Positions 1 through 7,262 of a stretch of 14,719 nt of DNA are shown in pieces. The notes under the pieces are model-generated. The model saw only the letters and a program-made list of their open reading frames with translations, was not told the origin of the DNA and did no database searches. The stretch covers positions 1-14,719 of the forward strand of contig JAEEQO010000058.1 of the NCBI GenBank assembly GCA_016285335.1. The letters run 5' to 3'. The stretch's first letter is position 1; the number at the start of each line of letters is the position of its first letter. Source of the DNA: Victivallales bacterium (GTDB lineage Bacteria; Verrucomicrobiota; Lentisphaeria; Victivallales; UBA1829). The position numbers and the translations under genes are program-made.

Positions 1-1389
1 CTCTATCATGCCGGATTGAATGTGATCTTCGCCGTGGAGAAGCTGTTCGGCGCCGCTTTGGACCCGCCGTTCCACGTCGCCGCGCTCATCTATTCGGGAC
101 TGGCGATCCTGTGCTGTCTTTTCGCCGCATACCGTCTCGGGGTGCGTCCGCTGTACCTGCTCGTCGGGTCGCCGCTCTTCGCGCTCATCGTGCCGAACTA
201 CACGTTCCGTCTTTCCGTGCTGCGTCCGCACATCCTTTCCATCGCGTTCCTGACGTTCACGACGGGGATCCTGGCGAAGGGGTCCTTCCGGTTCCGCATG
301 GCGGCGACCGGCGTGCTGTCGTTCTGCTTCGCGTGGAGCTATTCGAACCCGCATTTCATCGTGATCGTCCCGCTGGTCTTCGCGCTGACGCACCTCAAAA
401 GCGGCGGCCGCCGCGAACTGTGGCTGCCGGTTCTGTCGCTCGGCGGTGTCCTGCTCGGACTGCTGATCCACCCGCAGTTCCCGAATTCGTTCATCATCTG
501 GAAGGTCCAGTCGTGGGACGCGCTGATCGCGCCCATGATGGCGGGCATCCGCCTCTCCAAGCCGAGCGAAATGCTCACGCCGCACTTCGGATTCAACAGG
601 ACGGTCTCCCCGCTTTACCTCGTGGCGTGGTGCATCCTGATGATGTTCGTGCGCCTGGTCGAACGCAAGGGCATTTGGAAAGTCGATCCGAACGTCCTCG
701 CGCTCACGATCCTGGCGGGCGGATTCACCGCGGGCATCCTCGTGGCGGCCCGTACCGTGGAATACGCCGGCCCGTTCGCCGCCATCGCGTTTCTGCTTCT
801 GCTGGAGCAGATGACGCGCGAAGGGTTCCGCCTGCCGCTGAGCCGTTTTGCCTGGGGCATCCCGTGCCTGCTGGCGATCCTTTCGGTCGGCCTGGGCGTC
901 TACTCCTCGCGCTATTTCCGCCGTGACTGCCCGCAGGTGCTGGTCCAGCCGCTTCCGAAGATGACCGCGTTCCTGCGGGAAAACGTCCCCGCCGGGAAGC
1001 CGGTCGTCAATGTCGACTGGAGCGATTTCCCCGCGCTGTTCTACAACGACCGCGACCACCTGTGGCAATGGGGCATGGACCCGATGTTCTCCTATTCGCA
1101 GGACCCGCGCCGCACGATGCTGCTGACCTCGACTACGCCGGGGCTCGGCGGCGATCCGTACCCGGACGACGTCTATCGGGCGTTCGGCTCGAAGTACGCC
1201 GTGCTGCTCTGGCCGCGCGTCTCCCAGGCGTCCTATCTGTACGACCACGGCTGGAAGATCGTGAAGTCGTTTACGGACCCCGGCGAGGAAGAAGGCTGGA
1301 TCTTCGCGCTCGACGAACGCCTTCTCTATCCGCAGCCCGGCAGTTTCGCCAAACAGCAGAAGGAGTCGCCCGACTCGGTCACCAACTGA
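1..1389 (+). CDS. Polytopic membrane protein, GT-C glycosyltransferase-like (5' partial)
   Basis: The reading frame is open from base 1 (first codons Leu-Tyr-His) to TGA at 1387-1389, so the true start lies upstream and 462 residues are visible. An in-frame TTG at 16 could serve as a start but has no ribosome binding site visible in the window. The N-terminal two thirds (to about residue 305) contains roughly eight to ten hydrophobic segments, with short motifs such as RPHILSI, SNPHF, HPQFPNSF and ARTVEY between them. The last 150 residues are hydrophilic and look like a periplasmic domain (NVDWSDFPALFYND, QWGMDP, YPDDVYRAFGSKY). This architecture matches GT-C-fold, lipid-linked sugar or mannosyl (PMT/ArnT-like) transferases and related uncharacterised proteins. 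I see no decisive catalytic signature, so the substrate is unknown and the family call is inferred from topology. No terminator hairpin follows; the thiamine operon control region begins right after the stop. Confidence 0.6.
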   Translation, partial: LYHAGLNVIFAVEKLFGAALDPPFHVAALIYSGLAILCCLFAAYRLGVRPLYLLVGSPLFALIVPNYTFRLSVLRPHILSIAFLTFTTGILAKGSFRFRMAATGVLSFCFAWSYSNPHFIVIVPLVFALTHLKSGGRRELWLPVLSLGGVLLGLLIHPQFPNSFIIWKVQSWDALIAPMMAGIRLSKPSEMLTPHFGFNRTVSPLYLVAWCILMMFVRLVERKGIWKVDPNVLALTILAGGFTAGILVAARTVEYAGPFAAIAFLLLLEQMTREGFRLPLSRFAWGIPCLLAILSVGLGVYSSRYFRRDCPQVLVQPLPKMTAFLRENVPAGKPVVNVDWSDFPALFYNDRDHLWQWGMDPMFSYSQDPRRTMLLTSTTPGLGGDPYPDDVYRAFGSKYAVLLWPRVSQASYLYDHGWKIVKSFTDPGEEEGWIFALDERLLYPQPGSFAKQQKESPDSVTN

Positions 1390-1391
1390 AC

Positions 1392-1421
1392 TTGAAAATC
1401 ACGAAACGAAACACATAACAT
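1392..1421 (+). promoter_or_regulatory. Putative sigma70-type promoter of the thiamine operon
   Basis: TTGAAA (1392-1397) is a good -35 match. It is followed after 16 bases by CATAAC (1414-1419), or after 18 bases by TAACAT (1416-1421), as a weak -10. The stretch is AT-rich against a GC-rich background and lies just upstream of the TPP riboswitch, where the promoter must be. The -10 is not close to consensus. Confidence 0.4.
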
Positions 1422-1470
1422 AACAAAAACATGACAGGGTACTTCTGCTCGCAGATGTGCCCCCGAAAAA

Positions 1471-1585
1471 TGAGCAGGGGAGTCCGCTGAGGCGGGCTGA
1501 GAGGAAGCCGGAAAGGCTTCGACCCGTATGCGCCGCATCCGGCGCATGAGACCTGATCCGGATCATGCCGGCGAAGGGAGCCTCC
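1471..1585 (+). promoter_or_regulatory. TPP riboswitch aptamer (THI element)
   Basis: This RNA element binds thiamine pyrophosphate and controls the thi operon. The conserved THI parts appear in order. The P2 5' strand is GGGG (1477-1480). P3 is GTCCGC/GCGGGC (1482-1487 with 1492-1497). The pyrimidine-binding CTGAGAG follows at 1497-1503, then an optional P3a hairpin GAAGCC/GGCTTC (1504-1509 with 1515-1520). The P2 3' strand is ACCC (1522-1525). The P4/P5 core runs ACCTGATCCGGATCATG then CCGGCGAAGGGA (1551-1579), nearly identical to the family consensus, with P5 formed by two CCGG copies. A short bulged P1 can form between GAGC (1472-1475) and GCCTC (1580-1584). Unusually, an 8-bp perfect hairpin, ATGCGCCG/CGGCGCAT with loop CATC (1528-1547), sits between P2 and P4, where the joining segment is normally a few bases. 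The assignment is firm; ligand response is inferred from the family. Confidence 0.95.
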
Positions 1586-1597
1586 GAAGGATGCTTT

Positions 1598-1622
1598 CCT
1601 GCTCAAGCAACGACAAGGAGCA
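1598..1622 (+). promoter_or_regulatory. Putative riboswitch expression platform and thiC ribosome binding site
   Basis: The thiC Shine-Dalgarno AAGGAG lies at 1615-1620, 6 bases before the ATG. TGCTC (1600-1604) can pair with GAGCA (1618-1622) and would cover half of it. The same TGCTC lies inside CCTGCTCA (1598-1605), a perfect 8-base complement of TGAGCAGG (1471-1478) at the base of the aptamer. The two pairings exclude each other, as expected for translational control. No hairpin followed by a T-run is present here, which argues against transcription termination. This is a pairing-based inference; the folding was not computed. Confidence 0.5.
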
Positions 1623-1626
1623 CCGC

Positions 1627-2934
1627 ATGAAAGCAAACATGACGCAGATGGATGCCGCGAAACAGGGCATCGTAACGCCCGAAATGGCGGCAGTGGCCGC
1701 CTCGGAATACCTCGCGCCGGAGTTCATCCGCGACGGCGTCGCCGCCGGCACGATCGTGATCCCCGCGAACGTGAACCACACGAGCCTGAAGCCCATCGGC
1801 ATCGGGCGCGCTCTCCGCACCAAGATCAATTCCAACATCGGCAATTCCCAGACCTCCAGCTGCCCGAAAAACGAGTTCGAGAAGCTCGAAACCTCCCTCA
1901 AATACGGCGCGGACACCATCATGGACCTCAGCACGCGCGGCGACCTGGCGCTTTTCCGCGGGGAGCTCATCCGGCAGTCCCCGATCCCGGTCGGCACCGT
2001 GCCGGTCTACGAGATCGCGGCACGGGCGGGCGCGGGCAAGTTCGACCGCGACACGATCCTGCAGGTCGTCGAGGACCAGGCGAAGCAGGGCGTGGACTAC
2101 ATGACCATCCACGCTGGCCTGCTCGCGAAGCACATTCCCGCGGCACTGAAGCGCAAGCTCGGCATCGTGAGCCGTGGCGGCGCGCTCATCGCGGCCTGGA
2201 TCGGCGACCACAAGATGGAGAATCCGTTCTACGACGCGTTCGACGACATCCTCAAGATCTGCCGCGACTACGAGGTCACGCTCTCCCTCGGCGACGGCCT
2301 CCGTCCCGGCTGCATCGCCGACGCTTCCGACGAGGCGCAGTTCGGCGAGCTTGACGTGATCGGCGAGCTCGTGCAGCGCTGCCGCGCCGCGAACGTGCAG
2401 GCGATGGTCGAAGGACCTGGCCACGTGCCGTTCAACCAGATCGAGATGAACATGAAGCGCGAGCAGCAGGTTTGCGGCGACGCTCCGTTCTACATCCTCG
2501 GCCCGGTCGTCACCGACTGCGCCCCCGGCTACGACCACATGGTCGCGGCGATGGGCGGCCTCGCCGGAGCCTACTGGGGCGCGGCCATGCTGTGCTACGT
2601 GACCCCGAAGGAACACCTCGGGCTCCCGGACAACGAGGACGTCCGCCGCGGCGTCGTGGCGTTCAAGATCGCCGCCCATGCCGCCGACGTCGCCCTCGGC
2701 AAACCCCATGCCCAGGAGCGCGACGACGCCATTTCCGACGCGCGCGCCGATTTCGACTGGGAGCGCCAGTTCGGCTTCGCGCTCGACCCCGACCGCGCCC
2801 GCGAATACCGCCAGGCCGCCCTGAAGGAAAGCCACTGCGCCGAGGACGCCGCATCCGGCAAATACTGCACCATGTGCGGCCCGGACTTCTGCTCCGTCCG
2901 CCTCTCGAACAAGCTCAAAGGCATGAAAGAGTGA
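1627..2934 (+). CDS. thiC: Phosphomethylpyrimidine synthase ThiC
   Basis: ThiC is a radical-SAM enzyme that rearranges aminoimidazole ribotide (AIR) into HMP phosphate, the pyrimidine half of thiamine. The 435-residue protein has the length of the short bacterial ThiC form. Typical ThiC blocks are visible: IGNSQTSS, GADTIMDLSTRGD, TVPVYE, DYMTIHAG, SLGDGLRPGCIADA, VEGPGHVPFNQI and GPVVTDCAPGYDHM. The C-terminal CX2CX4C cluster motif is Cys414, Cys417 and Cys422 (YCTMCGPDFCS), which holds the [4Fe-4S] cluster. I chose the ATG at 1627 because AAGGAG precedes it by 6 bases; the frame stays open back to 1528, but that part lies inside the riboswitch. It is the first gene of the thiC-thiM-thiE/HAD-thiD operon and the one directly under riboswitch control. 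Identity is certain from the motifs. Confidence 0.98.
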   Translation: MKANMTQMDAAKQGIVTPEMAAVAASEYLAPEFIRDGVAAGTIVIPANVNHTSLKPIGIGRALRTKINSNIGNSQTSSCPKNEFEKLETSLKYGADTIMDLSTRGDLALFRGELIRQSPIPVGTVPVYEIAARAGAGKFDRDTILQVVEDQAKQGVDYMTIHAGLLAKHIPAALKRKLGIVSRGGALIAAWIGDHKMENPFYDAFDDILKICRDYEVTLSLGDGLRPGCIADASDEAQFGELDVIGELVQRCRAANVQAMVEGPGHVPFNQIEMNMKREQQVCGDAPFYILGPVVTDCAPGYDHMVAAMGGLAGAYWGAAMLCYVTPKEHLGLPDNEDVRRGVVAFKIAAHAADVALGKPHAQERDDAISDARADFDWERQFGFALDPDRAREYRQAALKESHCAEDAASGKYCTMCGPDFCSVRLSNKLKGMKE

Positions 2935-2943
2935 GGTAACGCC

Positions 2944-3771
2944 ATGCTGATCCGCTGTTTCTCCCGGGTGAAGGAAAAACACCCGCTCGTCATGTGCTTC
3001 GCGAACATCGTTACGGCCAACGGCTGCGCCAACCTCCTGCTTGCCGCCGGAGCCTCGCCCGTCATGGCGGAAGACCCCGCCGGCGCGGTCGAATTCACCG
3101 GGATCGCCGACGCGCTCTCCCTCAACACCGGCACGTTCTTCCCGATGCTCCGGGAAAATGCCCTTGCCGCGCAGGAAGTCGCGCTCCGCCGCGGCATCCC
3201 GGTCGTGCTCGACCCGGTCGGCGCGGGCTGCGCCCCGTCCCGCACGGAACTCGTACTCGAGCTCCTGAGGCGCGGCGTCTCCGTGGTGCGCTGCAACAGT
3301 TCCGAGGCAAAAGCCCTGCTCGGCCTCGGGGCTTCCGCGCACGGGGTCGACGCTTCCCCGGACGACGCGGTCACGGATGATTCGCTCGACCGTGCCGTTT
3401 CGGACGTCCGTGCGCTCGCCTCCAAATACGGCTGCGTGATGGCGGTGACGGGCGCGATCGACCTCGTCGGCGACCCGGACGGACGCGTGATGGTCATTCG
3501 CGGCGGTCACGAGATCATGGCGAAGATCACCGGGTCCGGCTGCATGCTGTCCGCCCTGACCGCTGCCTACGTCGGAGCCGAACCGAAATTCCAGTTCGAG
3601 GCCACCGCCGCCGCGCTCGCCGCCTACGGCGTCTGCGGGACGCTCGCCGCCGAATCGCTCAAGCCGGGCGAAGGCTGCGGCACGTTCGGCGTGCGCCTCT
3701 TCGACGCGATGGACAACCTCGACGTCACCGCTCTTCACGAAAGACTCGACTATGAAGTCCGTCAGGCCTGA
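2944..3771 (+). CDS. thiM: Hydroxyethylthiazole kinase ThiM
   Basis: ThiM phosphorylates 4-methyl-5-(2-hydroxyethyl)thiazole with ATP, a salvage route to the thiazole half of thiamine. The 275-residue product, of normal family length, has the ribokinase-like ThiM pattern. The N-terminal VTANGCANLLLAAGASPVMAE block binds the thiazole, LDPVGAGCAPSR follows in the centre, and ITGSGCMLSA carries the anion-hole GSGC with Cys200 near the active site. The ATG lies 9 bases after the thiC stop, with GAGG overlapping that stop as ribosome binding site, so the two are probably translationally linked. The gene end overlaps the next gene by 20 bases. Because no thiazole synthesis gene (thiG, thiS, thiF) is in the operon, ThiM may be the main thiazole source encoded here; whether the genome has thiG elsewhere cannot be seen. 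Confidence 0.96.
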   Translation: MLIRCFSRVKEKHPLVMCFANIVTANGCANLLLAAGASPVMAEDPAGAVEFTGIADALSLNTGTFFPMLRENALAAQEVALRRGIPVVLDPVGAGCAPSRTELVLELLRRGVSVVRCNSSEAKALLGLGASAHGVDASPDDAVTDDSLDRAVSDVRALASKYGCVMAVTGAIDLVGDPDGRVMVIRGGHEIMAKITGSGCMLSALTAAYVGAEPKFQFEATAAALAAYGVCGTLAAESLKPGEGCGTFGVRLFDAMDNLDVTALHERLDYEVRQA

Positions 3772-5020
3772 TTACCTCAAACTCTACGCCGTCACCGACG
3801 AATCCTCCGGCCTTGCGGAACGCGTCCGCCTCGCCATCGCGGGTGGCGCAACCTGCATCCAGCACCGCGCGAAATGCGCCTCGTTCGAGGCGGCGAAAGC
3901 CGATGCGCTCGCGATCCGGTCCGTCTGCCGCGAAGCGGGCGTGCCGTTCATCGTGAACGATTCGCTCGAACTCGCGCTGGCGATCGATGCGGACGGCCTC
4001 CACGTGGGGCAGGACGACGTTCCCGCCCGCGAAGCACGGCGTGCGCTCGGCCCGGACAAAATCCTTGGGGTTTCCGCCGCGACCGTGGCGGACGCGGTCC
4101 GGGCGGAACGGGACGGCGCGGACTACATCGGCACGGGAGCGATATTCCCCACCGCGACCAAGCCGGACGCCGCCTGCGTGACGATGACCGCGCTGCGCGC
4201 CATCTGCGGCGCCGTGAACATCCCGGTCGTCGCGATCGGCGGCATCCACGCGGGCAATATCTCCGATTTTGCGCACAGCGGCATCGCCGGGGTCGCGGTC
4301 GTCTCGGCGATCTTCGGCGCACCCGATCCGGCGGCAGCCGCCCGCGCGCTTAAACAACTGGTCGAACACACGGATTTCACGCTCCCGGACGAGACCGGGA
4401 TGATCCTCGATTTCGACGGCACCATCCTCGATTCCATGCGCGTCTGGCTCACGCTCGCCACGGATTTCCTGCGCGCGAACGGCGCGGAGCCCCGCCCCGG
4501 CCTCGACGAACTCCTTGCGAACTGTTCCGACCTGATGGCGGGCGCGGCGGCGCTTCAGAAGGAATACGCCCTGCCGCTCAAACCCGAGGACGCCATTCGC
4601 GGTCTGCTGGGCATCCTGAACGAAGGCTATCTGAAGTGCAGCCTCATGCCCGGCGCGGAGGAATTCCTGCGCGAAGCCGGACGGCGCGGATTCCGCCTCG
4701 TGATCGGCACCGCCAGCGACCGGAACGCCGTGAAATCCGTGCTTGCCAAACACGGTTTGCTCGACCTCTTCTGCGATATTCTCACCACGGGCGAAACCCG
4801 CCTCGACAAACGCGATCCGGCGTTCTACCGCCTCGCGCTCGAACGCCTTGGGACGCGTCCGGGCCGCACGTGGCTCTTCGACGACGCGCCGTTCTGCCTC
4901 GAAGCCGCGCGTTCCTGCGGCCTGAGGACCGCGGGCATTCCCGGCGAATATTTCAAGGCGGCGGACTTCGCCGGAGCCGACCGCGTGTTGAACACCCTCG
5001 ACGAGTGGTTCAAAAAATGA
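3752..5020 (+). CDS. thiE: Fusion: thiamine-phosphate synthase ThiE + HAD-family phosphatase
   Basis: This 422-residue protein joins two enzymes. Residues 1-209 form a complete ThiE TIM barrel that couples HMP-PP to thiazole phosphate to give thiamine phosphate. Its marks are IQHRAK with Gln37, Arg39 and Lys41, then [55 protein letters not shown] and the phosphate-binding GVAVVSAI. Residues 213-422 form a HAD hydrolase of the beta-phosphoglucomutase/phosphatase type: motif [11 protein letters not shown] with nucleophile Asp220 and general acid Asp222, motif II Thr320 (IGTASD), motif III Lys353, and motif IV FDDAPF with Asp377 and Asp378. The helical cap between motifs I and II is present. The start overlaps thiM by 20 bases, with only a weak GAAAGA upstream, so translation is probably coupled. 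All catalytic residues look intact in both halves. The HAD substrate is unknown; thiamine phosphate is my best guess from the fusion, but a housecleaning role is equally possible. Confidence 0.93.
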   Translation: MKSVRPDYLKLYAVTDESSGLAERVRLAIAGGATCIQHRAKCASFEAAKADALAIRSVCREAGVPFIVNDSLELALAIDADGLHVGQDDVPAREARRALGPDKILGVSAATVADAVRAERDGADYIGTGAIFPTATKPDAACVTMTALRAICGAVNIPVVAIGGIHAGNISDFAHSGIAGVAVVSAIFGAPDPAAAARALKQLVEHTDFTLPDETGMILDFDGTILDSMRVWLTLATDFLRANGAEPRPGLDELLANCSDLMAGAAALQKEYALPLKPEDAIRGLLGILNEGYLKCSLMPGAEEFLREAGRRGFRLVIGTASDRNAVKSVLAKHGLLDLFCDILTTGETRLDKRDPAFYRLALERLGTRPGRTWLFDDAPFCLEAARSCGLRTAGIPGEYFKAADFAGADRVLNTLDEWFKK

Positions 5021-5790
5021 AGACCGTCCTGACCATAGCGGCATCCGATCCGAGCGGGGGCGCCGGGATCCAGGCCGACCTCCGCGCCATTGCCGCGCAC
5101 GGACTGTACGGCATGGCGGTGCCGACCGCGCTCACGGTGCAGAACACGCTCGGCGTGACCGGCGTGCTGGTGCTCGAACCGGAGTTTCTGGCGCGTCAGC
5201 TCGAAGCCGTGCTGTCCGACATCCGGCCCGACGCCGTGAAGATCGGGGCCATGCCCGGTGCGGAACACGCCCGCGTCACGGCTGGTCTGCTGAAGAAATA
5301 TGAAATCACAAACATCGTGTTCGACCCCGTGCTGGCGTCCACCAGCGGCGCCGCGCTCGGCACGGTCGAGGGCGTCGGACTCCTCGCACCGCTCGTTTCT
5401 CTCCTCACGCCGAATCTGCCGGAGGCCGCGAAGCTCCTCGGACGTGACCCGTCGGAACTCGCCGCACCGGATAAGATCGAATCCGCCGCCGTTGAGCTTG
5501 TGAAACGTTTCCGCACCGCCGTCCTGCTGAAGGGCGGACACCGCACAGACGGTTCGTTCAACGATTTCTTCCAGCCCGCCGACGGCTCAGGCGAATGGCT
5601 TCCGACCCGTACCGCACCCCCGTGCGGCAATCACGGCACGGGCTGTCTGCTCTCCAGCTCCATCGCGTGCGGACTGGCCGCCGGGCTCCCCCTGCTCGAA
5701 AGCATCCGCCGGGCGAAGGAACGCCTTTCCGACGCGCTGGCACGCGGGCTTTCCCTCGGACACGGCAACGGCCCGGTCGATTTCAGGTAA
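5017..5790 (+). CDS. thiD: Hydroxymethylpyrimidine/phosphomethylpyrimidine kinase ThiD
   Basis: ThiD phosphorylates HMP and HMP phosphate to HMP pyrophosphate, the substrate that ThiE needs. The 257-residue product fits the family length. Seen in order are [16 protein letters not shown] at the N-terminus, [58 protein letters not shown] and the catalytic loop [13 protein letters not shown] with Cys210 and the anion hole. The ATG overlaps the preceding stop as ATGA (5017-5020), the classic arrangement for translational coupling; the ribosome binding site is weak (GAGTGG upstream). This is the final gene of the operon, and the TAA at 5788 is followed by about 130 bases of spacer before the end of the convergent rsmB. 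It is not fused to ThiE or TenA, as some ThiD proteins are. Identity is certain. Confidence 0.97.
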   Translation: MKTVLTIAASDPSGGAGIQADLRAIAAHGLYGMAVPTALTVQNTLGVTGVLVLEPEFLARQLEAVLSDIRPDAVKIGAMPGAEHARVTAGLLKKYEITNIVFDPVLASTSGAALGTVEGVGLLAPLVSLLTPNLPEAAKLLGRDPSELAAPDKIESAAVELVKRFRTAVLLKGGHRTDGSFNDFFQPADGSGEWLPTRTAPPCGNHGTGCLLSSSIACGLAAGLPLLESIRRAKERLSDALARGLSLGHGNGPVDFR

Positions 5791-5870
5791 CAAAGACTTC
5801 CCCGCGCAAACAGCAAGCCCGACGAGGCTCCCGAATACCTCTTCCAGCACGCCGTGATGCTCGCGGCGTA

Positions 5871-5885
5871 CACCCCAAAGGGGTG
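5871..5885. terminator. Hairpin between convergent thiD and rsmB, possible bidirectional terminator
   Basis: CACCCC-AAA-GGGGTG forms a perfect 6-bp GC-rich stem with a 3-base loop in the 132-base gap between the thiD and rsmB stop codons. No T-run follows on either strand, so it is not a canonical intrinsic terminator. Its position fits a transcription end or an mRNA 3' protective stem. A second possible stem, CCGC with GCGG, lies at about 5895-5914. Confidence 0.3.
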
Positions 5886-5922
5886 AAGAGCAGTCCGCTC
5901 AGCTTCGCTTGCGGATAAACAA

Positions 5923-7170
5923 TCAGGCGAGCTTCAGGACGGCGGAAAACGCGCCGTCGTGCGTGTCGGTGGGGAAGAGCGTCCGTTCGCGTACGAGCGA
6001 GAGGTTCGGATATTCCGAAAGAAGCAGCTGGACGCGGCCCATGTTTTCCTCGAATTCCAAACTGCACGTGGAATAGAGCAGCGTGCCGCCGGGGCGAAGC
6101 AGGGAGACCGCGCTTTTCAGGATGGCGTGCTGAAGCACGGTGAGCTCGCCGAGACGCGTTTTCGAGAAGCGCCACGGGACATCCGGGCGGCGGCGGATCA
6201 CGCCGGTATTGGAGCACGGGACGTCGGCCAGAATAAAATCGAACGACTGCGGCGGAAGCGGGATCTCGCGGGCGTCCGCGACGAGCGTTTTCGCCTTTAC
6301 TCCGGCGCGGCGCAGGTTGACGTTCATCGTGGAGACACGCTTTTTGGAACGGTCCGCGGCGGTGATCTTCGCGCCGGACCCCGCAAGCTCGGAGAGCATG
6401 ATGGTCTTGCCGCCGGGCGCGGCGCAGAGGTCGAGGATTGCGCCGCGCGGCTTCGATTCCAGCAGCCCCAGCCCCATGCACGTGGCGGGGTCCTGCACGT
6501 ACATCGAGCCGTCCTGGAGCAGAGGATCGTCGAAGAGCCCGGCGGAGGTTTTGAGCGAAAAGAACCGGAAGTCGCCCGTGTCGAAATCCGGTTCGAACGG
6601 CTCGGGGCCGTAGGCCGCCAGCATGGAAACGTCGGCTCCCGGGCGCAGCCGGACCGAGATCGGCGGATTCGAGGCGAACTGCCCGAGGATCGACGCGGCC
6701 TGTTCCGCGCCGTAGGCGGCGGTCCAGCGTTCCTTCAGCAGCGGCGGGCAGTCGGCGGGGATATGCGCGCGATCGACCGATTCATCGCGGACATACGCGC
6801 GGAGGATGGCGTTCACGAAGGAGCCGCCGCCGGGGCCGCGAAGCCTTTTCGCCGTGTCGACCGCGATGTTCACGGCGGACTGCCACGGGAGCCCGGTCTG
6901 GAAGAACACCTGGGCCGCGGCGAGGGAAACGAGCAGGCGCATCTGCTGGTTGACCTTGCCTTTCCGGGCGTGCCTGACGAGCAGGGAATCCAGGAAATGC
7001 TTGTGCCGGAAATACTCGAACAGGAGCGACGCGACCGCGGCTTTCGCCGGGAAATCCCCGGCGCGGAGATCGTCTAGGCAGTCGTCCAGCGAAAGACCGT
7101 CGTTTTCCCATACGGTCAGGGCGGAGAGGGCGTGTTCGAGAATGCCCTCGGAAATGCGGGATGTCTTCAA
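5923..7170 (-). CDS. rsmB: 16S rRNA (cytosine-5-)-methyltransferase RsmB
   Basis: RsmB methylates C967 (E. coli numbering) of 16S rRNA at carbon 5 using SAM. The 415-residue protein has the family layout. An N-terminal NusB-like RNA-binding domain covers about residues 1-140 (AVASLLFEYFRHK, LVSLAAAQVFF, VNAILRAY). A Rossmann methyltransferase domain follows with SAM motif ILDLCAAPGGKT near residues 244-256. The two catalytic cysteines are Cys319 in DVPCSNTGVIRRRPD and Cys369 in YSTCSLE; the latter is the nucleophile. The start is TTG at 7170-7168, supported by GAAAGG 8 bases upstream, and no closer ATG fits the NusB-like start. It is transcribed alone, toward the thi operon; there is no fmt or def neighbour, unlike in E. 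coli. Other RsmB/NOP family paralogues (RsmF) lack the NusB-like domain, so the RsmB call is sound. Confidence 0.95.
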   Translation of the reverse strand: MKTSRISEGILEHALSALTVWENDGLSLDDCLDDLRAGDFPAKAAVASLLFEYFRHKHFLDSLLVRHARKGKVNQQMRLLVSLAAAQVFFQTGLPWQSAVNIAVDTAKRLRGPGGGSFVNAILRAYVRDESVDRAHIPADCPPLLKERWTAAYGAEQAASILGQFASNPPISVRLRPGADVSMLAAYGPEPFEPDFDTGDFRFFSLKTSAGLFDDPLLQDGSMYVQDPATCMGLGLLESKPRGAILDLCAAPGGKTIMLSELAGSGAKITAADRSKKRVSTMNVNLRRAGVKAKTLVADAREIPLPPQSFDFILADVPCSNTGVIRRRPDVPWRFSKTRLGELTVLQHAILKSAVSLLRPGGTLLYSTCSLEFEENMGRVQLLLSEYPNLSLVRERTLFPTDTHDGAFSAVLKLA

Positions 7171-7178
7171 CGGGATCG

Positions 7179-7184
7179 CCTTTC
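7179..7184 (-). promoter_or_regulatory. Ribosome binding site deciding the TTG start of rsmB
   Basis: Read on the minus strand this is GAAAGG, 8 bases before the TTG at 7170. It is the main support for using the non-ATG start. Confidence 0.6.
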
Positions 7185-7233
7185 TGTCGAGTGTGCCGGG
7201 TAAATGATGAAAAAGATGAAACGGTAAAGTATT

Positions 7234-7262
7234 AATATAGCATCCGAACGCCGGAAATGCAA
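7234..7262 (-). promoter_or_regulatory. Putative rsmB promoter
   Basis: On the minus strand, TTGCAT (7262-7257) and TATATT (7239-7234) are separated by exactly 17 bases. The -10 matches 5 of 6 consensus bases; the -35 matches only TTG. The local AT-rich patch and a leader of about 60 bases before the TTG start fit the role. Confidence 0.45.

Noticed and set aside
1528..1626. Longer N-terminus for thiC in the same frame
   Set aside because: This part lies in the conserved TPP aptamer and expression platform, and ThiC homologues start near the ATG at 1627, which has its own AAGGAG.
1603..3738. Minus-strand open frame of 711 codons opposite thiC and thiM
   Set aside because: thiC and thiM are certain on the plus strand. 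The antisense frame has a low-complexity Arg/Gly/Ala/Val-rich translation, as expected from GC-rich third positions, and no plausible domain.
3725..5044. Minus-strand open frame of 439 codons opposite thiE-HAD
   Set aside because: The plus strand encodes intact ThiE and HAD motifs; the antisense translation is Arg/Glu/Gly-rich with no recognisable domain.
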